From contig NZ_ATZA01000002.1 of NCBI RefSeq assembly GCF_000427965.1, forward strand, positions 62,001 through 126,000: 64,000 nt of DNA, written 5' to 3'. Below, piece by piece: positions 54,722-62,919 of this stretch. Origin of the DNA: Olivibacter sitiensis DSM 17696. GTDB lineage: Bacteria; Bacteroidota; Bacteroidia; Sphingobacteriales; Sphingobacteriaceae. Within the stretch, counting starts at the first letter, position 1. Each line of letters starts with the position of its first letter. A model generated the notes under the pieces. It worked only from the letters and a program-made list of their open reading frames with translations. It ran no database searches and was not told the DNA's origin. The translations under genes were made by a program, and so were the position numbers.

Positions 54722-55501
54722 CTACACCATCCGCTTTATGATCCTTAGCCGATGGGTGTATCTATTCTCTTCCTTTGAATAAATCCCCTGACTGTCTATT
54801 TGATCAATTTTCACCCTTCCGCTAGCATGGATTATTTCTGATTCGCCCAACATCATCCCCACATGTGAAATTCTACCCTCCTCATTGTCAAAGAAAGCCA
54901 AATCGCCCAATTTTGCTTCCTGTACAAAATCTACTTGACTGCCTTGCTCAGCTTGCTGCCAAGCATCTCTCGAAAGCTGGATGCCGAAAAACCGATAGAC
55001 AGCCTGTACAAACCCAGAACAATCAACTCCAAACAGGGTCCTCCCTCCCCACAGATAGGGTGCATTAAGAAAGAATTGACTTACCTCGGCCACTTCATTT
55101 TCAAAATTGGACAGTACAGGTTCTCTCACAAGGCCCAAAAAAAGGTATTCCTGTGCGTTGATGCGAAACATGTTGTCCTCCAAGAAAGGCAGCACGCTTC
55201 CAGGCAACAAATGTATGCTTTCCTCCTTGCCTACCTTTAAGGCCATTGCCATGGTGGACAAATCGGACAACTGCTGAGGTTGCCGCAATAGCGCATATAC
55301 TTCGTCGTCTATGGGCTGCTGCTGTTTTGTGCTGATCCATCCTTGATAACCATCGTGAGCCAAACGGACATAAACATGGTCCTTCGAGCTTTCCAACACC
55401 TCAAAGGATTCTCCGAACAATACTTGAGAAATCATCTCACTCTTATTGGAAATATCTTCTCGCAAAGGAATTACAGGAAGGTTACATATACCGTATCTCA
55501 T
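54722..55501 (-). CDS. NlpC/P60 family (C40) peptidase with SH3-like domain
   Basis: A 259-residue peptidase that likely cleaves gamma-D-Glu-diaminopimelate bonds of peptidoglycan fragments. The N-terminal SH3b-like part has ICNLPVIPLREDISNKSEM; the NlpC/P60 domain has FGVDCSGFVQAVYRFFGI (catalytic Cys near residue 158) and GRISHVGMMLG (His). There is no signal peptide, so it should be cytoplasmic and act on recycled muropeptides. The ATG at 55501 is chosen because a -7 box covers the region where the alternative start at 55546 lies. Confidence 0.92.
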   Translation of the reverse strand: MRYGICNLPVIPLREDISNKSEMISQVLFGESFEVLESSKDHVYVRLAHDGYQGWISTKQQQPIDDEVYALLRQPQQLSDLSTMAMALKVGKEESIHLLPGSVLPFLEDNMFRINAQEYLFLGLVREPVLSNFENEVAEVSQFFLNAPYLWGGRTLFGVDCSGFVQAVYRFFGIQLSRDAWQQAEQGSQVDFVQEAKLGDLAFFDNEEGRISHVGMMLGESEIIHASGRVKIDQIDSQGIYSKEENRYTHRLRIIKRMV

Positions 55502-55543
55502 CAGTTCGTCAGCTATAGGACTATCATTTATTTTATAGAAAAG

Positions 55544-55551
55544 CAAATATA
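55544..55551 (-). promoter_or_regulatory. Candidate -7 element of the NlpC/P60 gene
   Basis: Reads TATATTTG on the minus strand, an exact TAnnTTTG match, giving a leader of about 38 nt to the ATG at 55501. Confidence 0.4.
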
Positions 55552-55596
55552 TAGCTTCGCGGCAAATTTCCAGATTAAAAAAATAATAGTTACCAC

Positions 55597-55624
55597 TTGT
55601 TGAAACTTAACTTGGATATATTTG
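55597..55624 (+). promoter_or_regulatory. Promoter of the universal stress protein gene
   Basis: TTG (55597-55599), a 17-nt spacer and TATATTTG (55617-55624) fit the consensus; the leader to the ATG at 55659 is about 30 nt. Confidence 0.6.
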
Positions 55625-55658
55625 TTTTGTTGTATAACAAAAATCAAATAACAACATA

Positions 55659-56144
55659 ATGGAAACTACAACCTACAAATTAAGACATATCCTAATAGCT
55701 GTAGACAACAGCGCCTATTCGGAAAAAGCCGTACAGTATGGCTTCGATCTAGCTGTATCTTTGAAGGCACGTGTGACGCTCATACATGTAATAGATCCGC
55801 CTACCGCGAATAGCTACGGTGGTATGGATCCCATAATGGGCTCCCAAACAGCTTTCATCCCCGAATTGAATGAAATTCAGGAAGAGAACTCAAAGGAGTT
55901 GTTGGACAACCTGAAAAAAAGATGGACCGACGACGACAGCCTGGTCAATACAGTAAGCAAAATTGGGCAACCAAAGAATGAAATCCTAGAGACAGCACAA
56001 GAGATAAGCGCCGATCTCATTGTTTTAGGCACACACGGCAGAACTGGTTTTGATCATTTCATCTCCGGTAGCGTCTCGGAAAGCGTGGCTAGGCATTCTG
56101 TATGTCCAGTACTGATTGTACCCAGCAAGGACGAGAAAAAATAA
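55659..56144 (+). CDS. Universal stress protein (UspA family)
   Basis: A 161-residue cytoplasmic protein. The fold's first strand HILIAVDNSAYSEKAVQYGFDLA and the ATP-binding motif LIVLGTHGRTGFDHFISGSVSESVARHSVCPVLIV near the end (G2xG9xG(S/T)) place it in the ATP-binding USP group. It is transcribed alone, with its own promoter and a terminator behind. It probably responds to stress or growth arrest. Confidence 0.93.
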   Translation: METTTYKLRHILIAVDNSAYSEKAVQYGFDLAVSLKARVTLIHVIDPPTANSYGGMDPIMGSQTAFIPELNEIQEENSKELLDNLKKRWTDDDSLVNTVSKIGQPKNEILETAQEISADLIVLGTHGRTGFDHFISGSVSESVARHSVCPVLIVPSKDEKK

Positions 56145-56167
56145 CCGCAATAAGCTTATCAAAAATG

Positions 56168-56195
56168 GAAAACGACCCTAAAGTGGGTCGTTTTC
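56168..56195. terminator. Bidirectional terminator between the USP and ferredoxin genes
   Basis: GAAAACGACCC (56168-56178) and GGGTCGTTTTC (56185-56195) pair over 11 bp with a 6-nt loop. The stem ends in TTTTC on the plus strand and in GGAAAAC on the other, so it can serve both converging genes. Confidence 0.8.
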
Positions 56196-56246
56196 TGATT
56201 GTTCAAAAGGCTTGCAGGATGTTGCAGCAAAAGCTGATTTGCTTTG

Positions 56247-56597
56247 CTATTCGCCATGCAGCCAAGCTTTTTTTGCAAGAAGCTCATCTTCGCTTTCACG
56301 AATATCCTCGTCATCCACGCAGCAATCCACAGGACATACAGCTGCGCACTGCGGCTCATCGTGAAAACCTACGCATTCGGTACATTTATCTGAAACAATA
56401 TAATAAACCTCGTCCGAAAATGCTTCTTGAGACTCGTCCGCATCCAATGTATTTCCTTCGCCAAAATCTATTACCCCATGTAAAGCCGTTCCTTCGGAAA
56501 ACTTCCACGAAGCACCTGCATCATATATGGCATTGTTTGGGCATTCCGGCTCGCAAGCTCCACAATTGATGCATTCATCTGTAATCTTAATCGCCAT
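56247..56597 (-). CDS. 4Fe-4S dicluster ferredoxin
   Basis: A 116-residue ferredoxin-like protein with two cysteine clusters: CINCGACEPECPNN (residues 10-23) and, after a spacer of about 40 residues, CTECVGFHDEPQCAAVCPVDCC (about 69-90). The spacing fits the 4Fe-4S double-cluster type; the longer spacing in the second cluster is of the kind seen in the YfhL/Fd type. It is divergent from the LuxC-like reductase gene with a 132-bp space between starts, and may supply electrons in redox steps. Confidence 0.9.
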   Translation of the reverse strand: MAIKITDECINCGACEPECPNNAIYDAGASWKFSEGTALHGVIDFGEGNTLDADESQEAFSDEVYYIVSDKCTECVGFHDEPQCAAVCPVDCCVDDEDIRESEDELLAKKAWLHGE

Positions 56598-56729
56598 TAT
56601 AATATAATAAATCGGGTATTAAACTTATTTTTGCAAATCCAAATTGATTTGTCTACAAAGTAAGTAGTTTTTACTCACACGTCAAATCAAAAGATTTTGC
56701 AAATATAACATTAATATCTTTTATCTGTT

Positions 56730-57776
56730 TTGAACAACTCGAATTTGACATATAGCAAACGTATAGAAGCCTTTAAAAAACTTGGCTACTACATGCAAGA
56801 AGCACACGATTTGCCTTCTCTAATAAGCACCGCAGCACAGGGCAATCCTTGGTTTACTACACAAAACGTCCAACTGTCTATCCGCTCTTGGGCGGACAAG
56901 CTCACTATCGAAAAGCTAGATGAATGGCTAGCTCCCTACTCCGGAAAAATAGCTGAAACAAGCGATAAGGTAGTAGGATTGGTGCTTGCGGGCAATATTC
57001 CTATGGTGGGATGGCATGATGTCTTGGCAACCCTGCTGATCGGATTAAAAGTTCAGATCAAACTTTCTTCCGATGATAAGCTATTAATCCCTCACTTTCT
57101 TTCGAAGCTCATTGAGATTGAGCCAGCCTTTTCAAACCGTATAGATTTGGTAGAACGCTTACAGGGTATCGATATAATTATCGCCACCGGCAGTAATAAT
57201 ACTTCTAGGTATTTCGACTATTATTTTGGAAAGTACCCACACATCATACGTAAAAACCGCAATGGGATAGCAGTTCTTACGGGAAAGGAAACAACGGACG
57301 AAATTGTTCGGCTGGGGCACGATATATTCGACTACTTTGGCCTAGGCTGTCGCAATGTCTCTAAAATATATGTCCCAAAGGAATATGATTTCAAGCAATT
57401 TTTTGAACCGCTTGAACACTTTTCTGACATCAGTCTACACCATAAATACCATAATAACTATGACTATAACAAATCCATTTACTTGGTAAATGGGGATGTA
57501 CATTATGATAATGGTTTTCTACTTTTAAAAGAGGATACACGAATAGCTTCACCATTAGCGGTGGTGTACTATGAAAGTTACGACAACATAAATGATGTAG
57601 CTGCAGTCTTACAGAACAGATCCACCGAAATACAATGTATCGTAGCTGAAAATAACAGTATTGAACCTCTGTCAAATTTACCAGTGTTCACATTTGGACA
57701 AACGCAATATCCTGCACTAGACGATTATGCAGATGGAGTAAACACGGTGCAATTTCTCATTGAGAATATTAATTGA
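56730..57776 (+). CDS. LuxC-like acyl-CoA reductase
   Basis: A 348-residue protein of the LuxC/acyl-CoA reductase family, which reduces fatty acyl groups to aldehydes. It has VVGLVLAGNIPMVGWHDVLATLL near residue 85, IIIATGSNNTSRYFDYYFGKYPHIIRKNRNGIAVLTG near 150 and the nucleophile Cys in FDYFGLGCRNVSKIYVP near 208. It starts with TTG at 56730; an in-frame stop precedes it and no ATG is found before residue 22. It is opposite a ferredoxin gene, an arrangement seen in other Bacteroidota. Substrate is unknown. Confidence 0.85.
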   Translation: MNNSNLTYSKRIEAFKKLGYYMQEAHDLPSLISTAAQGNPWFTTQNVQLSIRSWADKLTIEKLDEWLAPYSGKIAETSDKVVGLVLAGNIPMVGWHDVLATLLIGLKVQIKLSSDDKLLIPHFLSKLIEIEPAFSNRIDLVERLQGIDIIIATGSNNTSRYFDYYFGKYPHIIRKNRNGIAVLTGKETTDEIVRLGHDIFDYFGLGCRNVSKIYVPKEYDFKQFFEPLEHFSDISLHHKYHNNYDYNKSIYLVNGDVHYDNGFLLLKEDTRIASPLAVVYYESYDNINDVAAVLQNRSTEIQCIVAENNSIEPLSNLPVFTFGQTQYPALDDYADGVNTVQFLIENIN

Positions 57777-57795
57777 ACAGGCAGTTAGTGGAAGC

Positions 57796-58797
57796 TTAGC
57801 TTAATTTATCAGCCAACTGCCGCATGATATATACCGGCGATTTCTTTTCATATACAATAGTATATACTGCTTCGCATATGGGCATATCCACCTGATATCT
57901 TTTATTGATCTCGTGCAAACAGGCAGAAGCATAATAACCTTCCGCTATCATGTTCATCTCCAACTGTGCAGATGTGACGGTGTACCCCTTACCCAGCATG
58001 TTGCCAAAGGTCCTATTTCGACTAAATTGCGAGTATGCGGTAACCAATAAATCTCCTAGATAGGCGGATTCGTTAATATCTCTATCGATAGGGTGTACCG
58101 TGCTGAGGAACCTAGCCATTTCCCGTATTGCATTGGAAATAAGAACGGCCTGAAAATTATCCCCATAACCGATGCCATGACAAATGCCACTCGCCACAGC
58201 ATATATATTTTTCAGCACGGCACCATATTCCGTTCCATAAATATCGTCGGAAATAACCGTCTTTATATACCTCGTGCGCAAAAAGTGGGCAAAATGCGCA
58301 GCCATTTCCATATCTACGGAAGCAACCGTCAGGTACGATAATTTTTCCAACGAGACTTCCTCCGCATGGCATGGCCCGCTAATAACGGCTATTTTATGCA
58401 AGGGTATATCATAGGTAGACTGCAAGAAATCGCCTACTATCTTATTGTCTTCCGGCACGATCCCCTTAATTGCGGAAATCACAGATTTACCTTTAAACAG
58501 TTCCTTATCCACACCTTTAAGGGCATCTTTGAGAAATGCTGCGGGCACATTGAGCACTACATAGTCCGCTTCTGTGATAGCATGCACGATGTCTGTCGTG
58601 ACTTGCTGCGATGGCAACTTTACTTCTACCGCGCTTAAATAATTGGGATTGTGGTGGTACTCCCTGATATATATAGCAGTCTCTTCATTCCTCATCCACC
58701 AAAAAATGGATTTATCCTCCCGATTGTCGCTCAGCATTTTGATCATAGCTGTCGCCCAGCTACCACCGCCTATGACAGCGATTTTGTTTTTTTTCAT
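57796..58797 (-). CDS. gpsA: NAD(P)-dependent glycerol-3-phosphate dehydrogenase
   Basis: A 333-residue enzyme that makes sn-glycerol 3-phosphate for phospholipids. The N-terminal Rossmann motif IAVIGGGSWATAMIKML is followed by VISAIKGIVPEDN, AVISGPCHAEEVSL and EYGAVLKNIYAVASGICHGIGYGDN with the catalytic lysine. The ATG at 58797 gives the domain start and overlaps the gldC stop by 4 bp; the longer frame to 58839 is unlikely. It is co-transcribed with gldC. Confidence 0.95.
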   Translation of the reverse strand: MKKNKIAVIGGGSWATAMIKMLSDNREDKSIFWWMRNEETAIYIREYHHNPNYLSAVEVKLPSQQVTTDIVHAITEADYVVLNVPAAFLKDALKGVDKELFKGKSVISAIKGIVPEDNKIVGDFLQSTYDIPLHKIAVISGPCHAEEVSLEKLSYLTVASVDMEMAAHFAHFLRTRYIKTVISDDIYGTEYGAVLKNIYAVASGICHGIGYGDNFQAVLISNAIREMARFLSTVHPIDRDINESAYLGDLLVTAYSQFSRNRTFGNMLGKGYTVTSAQLEMNMIAEGYYASACLHEINKRYQVDMPICEAVYTIVYEKKSPVYIMRQLADKLS

Positions 58798-59141
58798 TGC
58801 TTTTCCACTACTTCCATCTTCTCGGCAAAATGTGCACAATAGTCCCTGAGGTCACCTATCACCGCTTCTGCCAGCGGATCGCTATTTGCTGCGCGAAGAA
58901 AGCTGTCGCCCATGGTCTGCAATGTTTCATAGAAAAAACGTTTCATTTCGTCCAAAGGCATATCCTTTGTCCAAAGATCTATACGCAGGGAATTTTTGTA
59001 ATGGTGGTCCCATAAGGCCAAGAACAATGCCTTGGCAGGAAGGCTGTCTTTATTTTCGCCATCGCTGGACTGCCATGTAATATTTTCTGGCACATTATTG
59101 TCGTCCAGCTCTATAGTCAAATTGATGTTTGCTTTTTTCAT
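58794..59141 (-). CDS. gldC: Gliding motility protein GldC-like
   Basis: A 115-residue cytoplasmic protein. The central segment SLRIDLWTKDMPLDEMKRFFYETLQTMGDSFLRA, together with the opening ITIELDD-type strand and the ending YCAHFAEKMEV, matches GldC, which in flavobacteria sits next to gldB and supports gliding. Here it lies 23 kb from gldB, overlapping the gpsA start by 4 bp. It has no signal peptide and no membrane helix. The true role in a possibly non-gliding organism is unknown. Confidence 0.85.
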   Translation of the reverse strand: MKKANINLTIELDDNNVPENITWQSSDGENKDSLPAKALFLALWDHHYKNSLRIDLWTKDMPLDEMKRFFYETLQTMGDSFLRAANSDPLAEAVIGDLRDYCAHFAEKMEVVEKQ

Positions 59142-59199
59142 GTACTCTAATCGTCGCTATTAAAATTCCAACCACATACTCAAATTATGAATATGCATG

Positions 59200-60525
59200 T
59201 TATTTTTTTCTTCCAAATTTCCTATTTCCTTTTGTTGTATTTTTTTTAGGCTTCGTTTTCTCCTTCGCTTTTGTATTACTGGCTTTTTTTTCGTGAAAGG
59301 CGCCCTTATACTCTGGGTTTTCCTTTCGCTTTTGCATATCTATTTCACGAGCCATAGCCTGCCGTTCTTCGTAAGGGGTGGCCTCCACAACTACGTCTTC
59401 CGGAATTTCGCTCACGGGGATCTCTTGCCGAATTAATCGTTCTATTTTCTTCACATAATATGCTTCGGCCTCATTGTAAAACGTGATAGCAACACCTGTA
59501 TGTTGTGCCCGCCCCGTACGGCCAATGCGATGTACGTAATCTTCTATCACAATGGGTACATCGAAATTGATAACATGGCTCACCTCACTAACGTCCAGTC
59601 CGCGCGCCGCTACGTCAGTGGCTACCAGTACACGTATATTACCTTCCTTAAATGCGTTAATACTATTGATCCGCGTGTTTTGTCCCTTGTTTGCATGTAT
59701 GACCCGAACATTGTCCTCCCCATATTTGCGAGACAGGAACTTGAACAGGTTATCGGCCACGACCTTGGTCTTGCAAAAGACAATAAGCCGAGTAATCTGC
59801 TCGGTATTGCCAAGCAAGTAATGGAGTAGGTTAATCTTTGTCTTATTATTGGGCACGCGGTACAGGAATTGTGATATGCTATTTGCTGGCGTAGCTTGTG
59901 GCATCACTTCTACCACGACGGGAAATTTCAAAAAGTCTCCTGCAATCTTATGCACCAATTCACTCATGGTAGCAGAAAACAACAGGTTCTGCCTCCTGCG
60001 GGGAACCACTTCCAGGATGCGATGAATTTTGCCAACAAAACCCATATCCATCATCTTGTCGGCTTCGTCCATGACCAGAAACTTAAGAGATTTGGTCACG
60101 ATGTCGCCATCCAAATAGAGATCCAAAAATCGACCCGGAGTTGCCACCAAAATATCCACGCCTCTTGCCAACGCTTCTTTCTGTGTTTTCGGCCCCAACC
60201 CGCCGTAAAGCACTACGGTACGTAAATCGGTATACTTAGCAAATAGCTTAATATTCTCTTCTATTTGCATGGCCAGTTCACGCGTAGGCGAAAGAATCAA
60301 CGCACGTGCATCATTACCTTGAGCATACTTAAGCTGCATGATAATGGGCAATACATAGGCCGCGGTTTTCCCCGTTCCTGTCTGTGCAACGCCCATAAGG
60401 TCCTGTCCGGCAAGAATGGGACTTATAGCCTTTTGCTGTATAGGTGTTGGCTCCTCATACCCTGCATCTGCTATTGCATTGAGTATCTGCCTATTGAACT
60501 TGAAATCTTCAAACGATGCACGCAT
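59200..60525 (-). CDS. DEAD-box RNA helicase (RhlE-like)
   Basis: A 441-residue ATP-dependent RNA helicase. Motifs in order: Q motif PTPIQQKAI near residue 28, Walker A AQTGTGKTAAYVLP near 48, PTRELAMQ, DEAD in FLVMDEADKMMD near 155, SAT (LLFSATMSE) near 180, and helicase C motifs VLVATDVAARGLDV and HRIGRTGRAQHTG. The last 60 residues are a basic Lys-rich tail, typical of RNA-binding ends. The ATG at 60525 follows a -7 box by 7 nt. Confidence 0.95.
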   Translation of the reverse strand: MRASFEDFKFNRQILNAIADAGYEEPTPIQQKAISPILAGQDLMGVAQTGTGKTAAYVLPIIMQLKYAQGNDARALILSPTRELAMQIEENIKLFAKYTDLRTVVLYGGLGPKTQKEALARGVDILVATPGRFLDLYLDGDIVTKSLKFLVMDEADKMMDMGFVGKIHRILEVVPRRRQNLLFSATMSELVHKIAGDFLKFPVVVEVMPQATPANSISQFLYRVPNNKTKINLLHYLLGNTEQITRLIVFCKTKVVADNLFKFLSRKYGEDNVRVIHANKGQNTRINSINAFKEGNIRVLVATDVAARGLDVSEVSHVINFDVPIVIEDYVHRIGRTGRAQHTGVAITFYNEAEAYYVKKIERLIRQEIPVSEIPEDVVVEATPYEERQAMAREIDMQKRKENPEYKGAFHEKKASNTKAKEKTKPKKNTTKGNRKFGRKK

Positions 60526-60531
60526 AGGCCG

Positions 60532-60539
60532 CAAAGATA
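60532..60539 (-). promoter_or_regulatory. Candidate -7 element of the helicase gene
   Basis: Reads TATCTTTG on the minus strand, an exact TAnnTTTG match whose last base is 7 nt before the ATG at 60525. Confidence 0.5.
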
Positions 60540-60566
60540 CGAATACGAAGCCGTATTTTGCTCTTT

Positions 60567-61289
60567 CTAGCCCGCCATATCCGATATACACCGCACCAAT
60601 TTTCGCTTGGCGAGGGGAAGCAGGGTTTGTTCCAGTGGGAAATTCATGTCGCTTACAATGTGGTACACAGCTGGATTGGGAATAGCTCTGTTGCTCAGAA
60701 TGAGGTCCGTACGAATCGCTTCAGGAGCACTAAAAATAAAGGAACGCTCATAACTGGTCACAAAAGTAGTATTGACCCCTCTATATTTTTCATCTTGGCC
60801 TTCAAATATTGTTATTTGATATTCGTACACACGTGTATCGCGCTCAGAACCGTTGCGCAACAGCAAATAACCGTGATATGGATAGAGCGGGACAAGCCCC
60901 ACAGGTTCCACTGCCAAACGGCTATCAATAAATTCATATAGTTCCTTGCCTTCCTGTAAGGCTGGGCTCATCTTGTTCAAAGAATAACTGATGATTTGCT
61001 CTATCTGCTCCATCATTTCATTATCTTCTACAATCTTTGTATAAATCAGTTTGAGATTCTGCAAATCAATCGCCTTGAGTTTTCCTGGAAAAGTCTTGCA
61101 CAAGGCTGTTTTGTTGCGCTTAAAGGACAACAAATTATTATAATGAAAAATCAAATCATTTAGATCGGGATACAATTTATTCTTATGAAAACAGGCATTG
61201 ACATGTTGCAAATATGCCAAAACCTGGTATTTCTTACTTTCGAAATCGATATTTCCCTCGATAAACCAATTAACTGTGAGTTTTTTCAT
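60567..61289 (-). CDS. Conserved hypothetical protein
   Basis: A 240-residue cytoplasmic protein I do not recognise. The first 60 residues are Lys/Leu/His-rich with a helical pattern (KLTVNWFIEGNIDFESKKYQVLA), a central helical part has IEQIISYSLNKMSPALQEGKELYEFI, and the last 100 residues look beta-rich (VGLVPLYPYHGYLLLRNGSERDTRVYEYQ). There is no signal peptide, membrane segment or known motif. It is upstream of the helicase gene (41 bp from its start) but a promoter box in that spacer suggests the two are not strictly tied. Confidence 0.7.
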   Translation of the reverse strand: MKKLTVNWFIEGNIDFESKKYQVLAYLQHVNACFHKNKLYPDLNDLIFHYNNLLSFKRNKTALCKTFPGKLKAIDLQNLKLIYTKIVEDNEMMEQIEQIISYSLNKMSPALQEGKELYEFIDSRLAVEPVGLVPLYPYHGYLLLRNGSERDTRVYEYQITIFEGQDEKYRGVNTTFVTSYERSFIFSAPEAIRTDLILSNRAIPNPAVYHIVSDMNFPLEQTLLPLAKRKLVRCISDMAG

Positions 61290-61418
61290 ATCAACATTCC
61301 TTTTTTTTATATTTTCATATATAAGAGTTTTTCAATGAGACAAAACTAACGCCTGCATAAAACTAGCGAAAAAATAGCAAAAAAAACAACACTTTCTATT
61401 TTTATTATATCGTTTCTA

Positions 61419-61426
61419 TATGTTTG
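61419..61426 (+). promoter_or_regulatory. Candidate -7 element of pyrC
   Basis: TATGTTTG is an exact TAnnTTTG match, 21 nt before the ATG at 61448. The -33 region is T-rich without a clear TTG. Confidence 0.45.
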
Positions 61427-61447
61427 TAAGAAATTATTCCTTTTCAT

Positions 61448-62782
61448 ATGTCCTCAATACTCATCAAGTCTGCGAACATAATCAACGAAGGTGAAAGCTT
61501 TGTTGCCGATGTTTATCTCAATCATGGAATCATCGAAATGATCTCATCGGAAATAAACCATCCTGCAGATACCGTTATTAACGCCGCAGGGCTACACCTC
61601 CTGCCGGGACTGATTGACGACCAAGTCCATTTTCGCGAACCTGGGCTCACGCACAAGGCAGATATCTGGCACGAAAGCAGGGCTGCCGTAGCGGGTGGAA
61701 TCACCAGCTTCATGGAAATGCCCAATACCATTCCCAACACGCTCACGCAGGAACTTTTAGAAGAAAAGTACGACATTGCCGCAAAGAATTCCGTAGCCAA
61801 TTATTCCTTCTTCATGGGAGCGGCCAATGATAACCTGGACGAAGTGCTGAAAACCGATCCAAGCAATGTATGCGGCATTAAAGTGTTCATGGGATCTTCT
61901 ACCGGAAATATGCTGGTAGACAACGAAGCCACCTTGGAGGGCATTTTCAAAAATACGCCTATGCTCGTAGCCACACATTGCGAAGATGAAAAAACTATCC
62001 AAGATAACCTTGCTTATTATAAGGTACACGGCAATGGCGAATTGACCATTGAGATGCACCCAAAAATACGCTCGGCAGAAGCATGCTACCTATCCAGTAG
62101 CCGCGCAGTAGCACTGGCAAAAAAACACAACACGCGGTTGCACATTCTCCATATCAGCACGGCCAGAGAGATAGATTTGTTCAACAATGAAATCCCGCTT
62201 GCGCAAAAACGTATTACTGCCGAAGCCTGCACGCACCACCTATGGTTCACCGATAAGGACTATACCACCAAGGGAAATTTCATCAAGTGGAATCCAGCAG
62301 TAAAGACAGAAATAGACCGGGCAGCGATTAGACAGGCCGTAATAGGTGGGTACATTGATGTGATCGCTACAGATCATGCTCCGCATACTTTTGGTGAAAA
62401 ATCGCAGCCTTATGCACTTGCACCCTCGGGAGGTCCTTTGGTGCAGCATACCCTTATGGCTTTGTTAGACCTAGTTCATCAAGGTGTATTCACTTTGCAG
62501 CAGATCGTAGAAAAAACCGCACACAATCCAGCAATCTGTTTTCAGATAGCCAATCGTGGATTCATTCGCGAAGGTTATGCCGCAGATTTGGTATTGGTAG
62601 ATCTCGATCGGCCTTACCTGGTGAGCAAGGAAAACATTTTGTCAAAATGCGGATGGTCTCCTTTTCAAGGCCATACGTTTCGCTCGAGTATTGCGCATAC
62701 TATCGTATCTGGCAATTTGATATATTCTAATGGCCATTTTCAAAATGACCAGCCAGGAAAAAGGCTTTTGTTCAATCGTTGA
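61448..62782 (+). CDS. pyrC: Dihydroorotase
   Basis: A 444-residue zinc amidohydrolase of pyrimidine synthesis. Metal and substrate motifs are complete: DDQVHFREPGLTHKAD (HxH-like site) near residue 57, the carboxylated lysine segment GIKVFMGSSTG near 142, ATHCED near 176, LHILHIST near 233 and ATDHAPHT near 303. It matches type I dihydroorotases of Bacteroidota. The organism-wide pathway genes are not nearby. Confidence 0.93.
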   Translation: MSSILIKSANIINEGESFVADVYLNHGIIEMISSEINHPADTVINAAGLHLLPGLIDDQVHFREPGLTHKADIWHESRAAVAGGITSFMEMPNTIPNTLTQELLEEKYDIAAKNSVANYSFFMGAANDNLDEVLKTDPSNVCGIKVFMGSSTGNMLVDNEATLEGIFKNTPMLVATHCEDEKTIQDNLAYYKVHGNGELTIEMHPKIRSAEACYLSSSRAVALAKKHNTRLHILHISTAREIDLFNNEIPLAQKRITAEACTHHLWFTDKDYTTKGNFIKWNPAVKTEIDRAAIRQAVIGGYIDVIATDHAPHTFGEKSQPYALAPSGGPLVQHTLMALLDLVHQGVFTLQQIVEKTAHNPAICFQIANRGFIREGYAADLVLVDLDRPYLVSKENILSKCGWSPFQGHTFRSSIAHTIVSGNLIYSNGHFQNDQPGKRLLFNR

Positions 62783-62919
62783 TGTTTCTCCTTTGGAGAG
62801 CGCATCGATGTCTTAAGAAACTTTGTCGTTTTTTGGTGCATTTATTGCTCATTGCAAGATATCCATTATATAAGACTTTGGCACTTGTAGTAGAAAATAT
62901 ATTTACACGCAAAAACACC

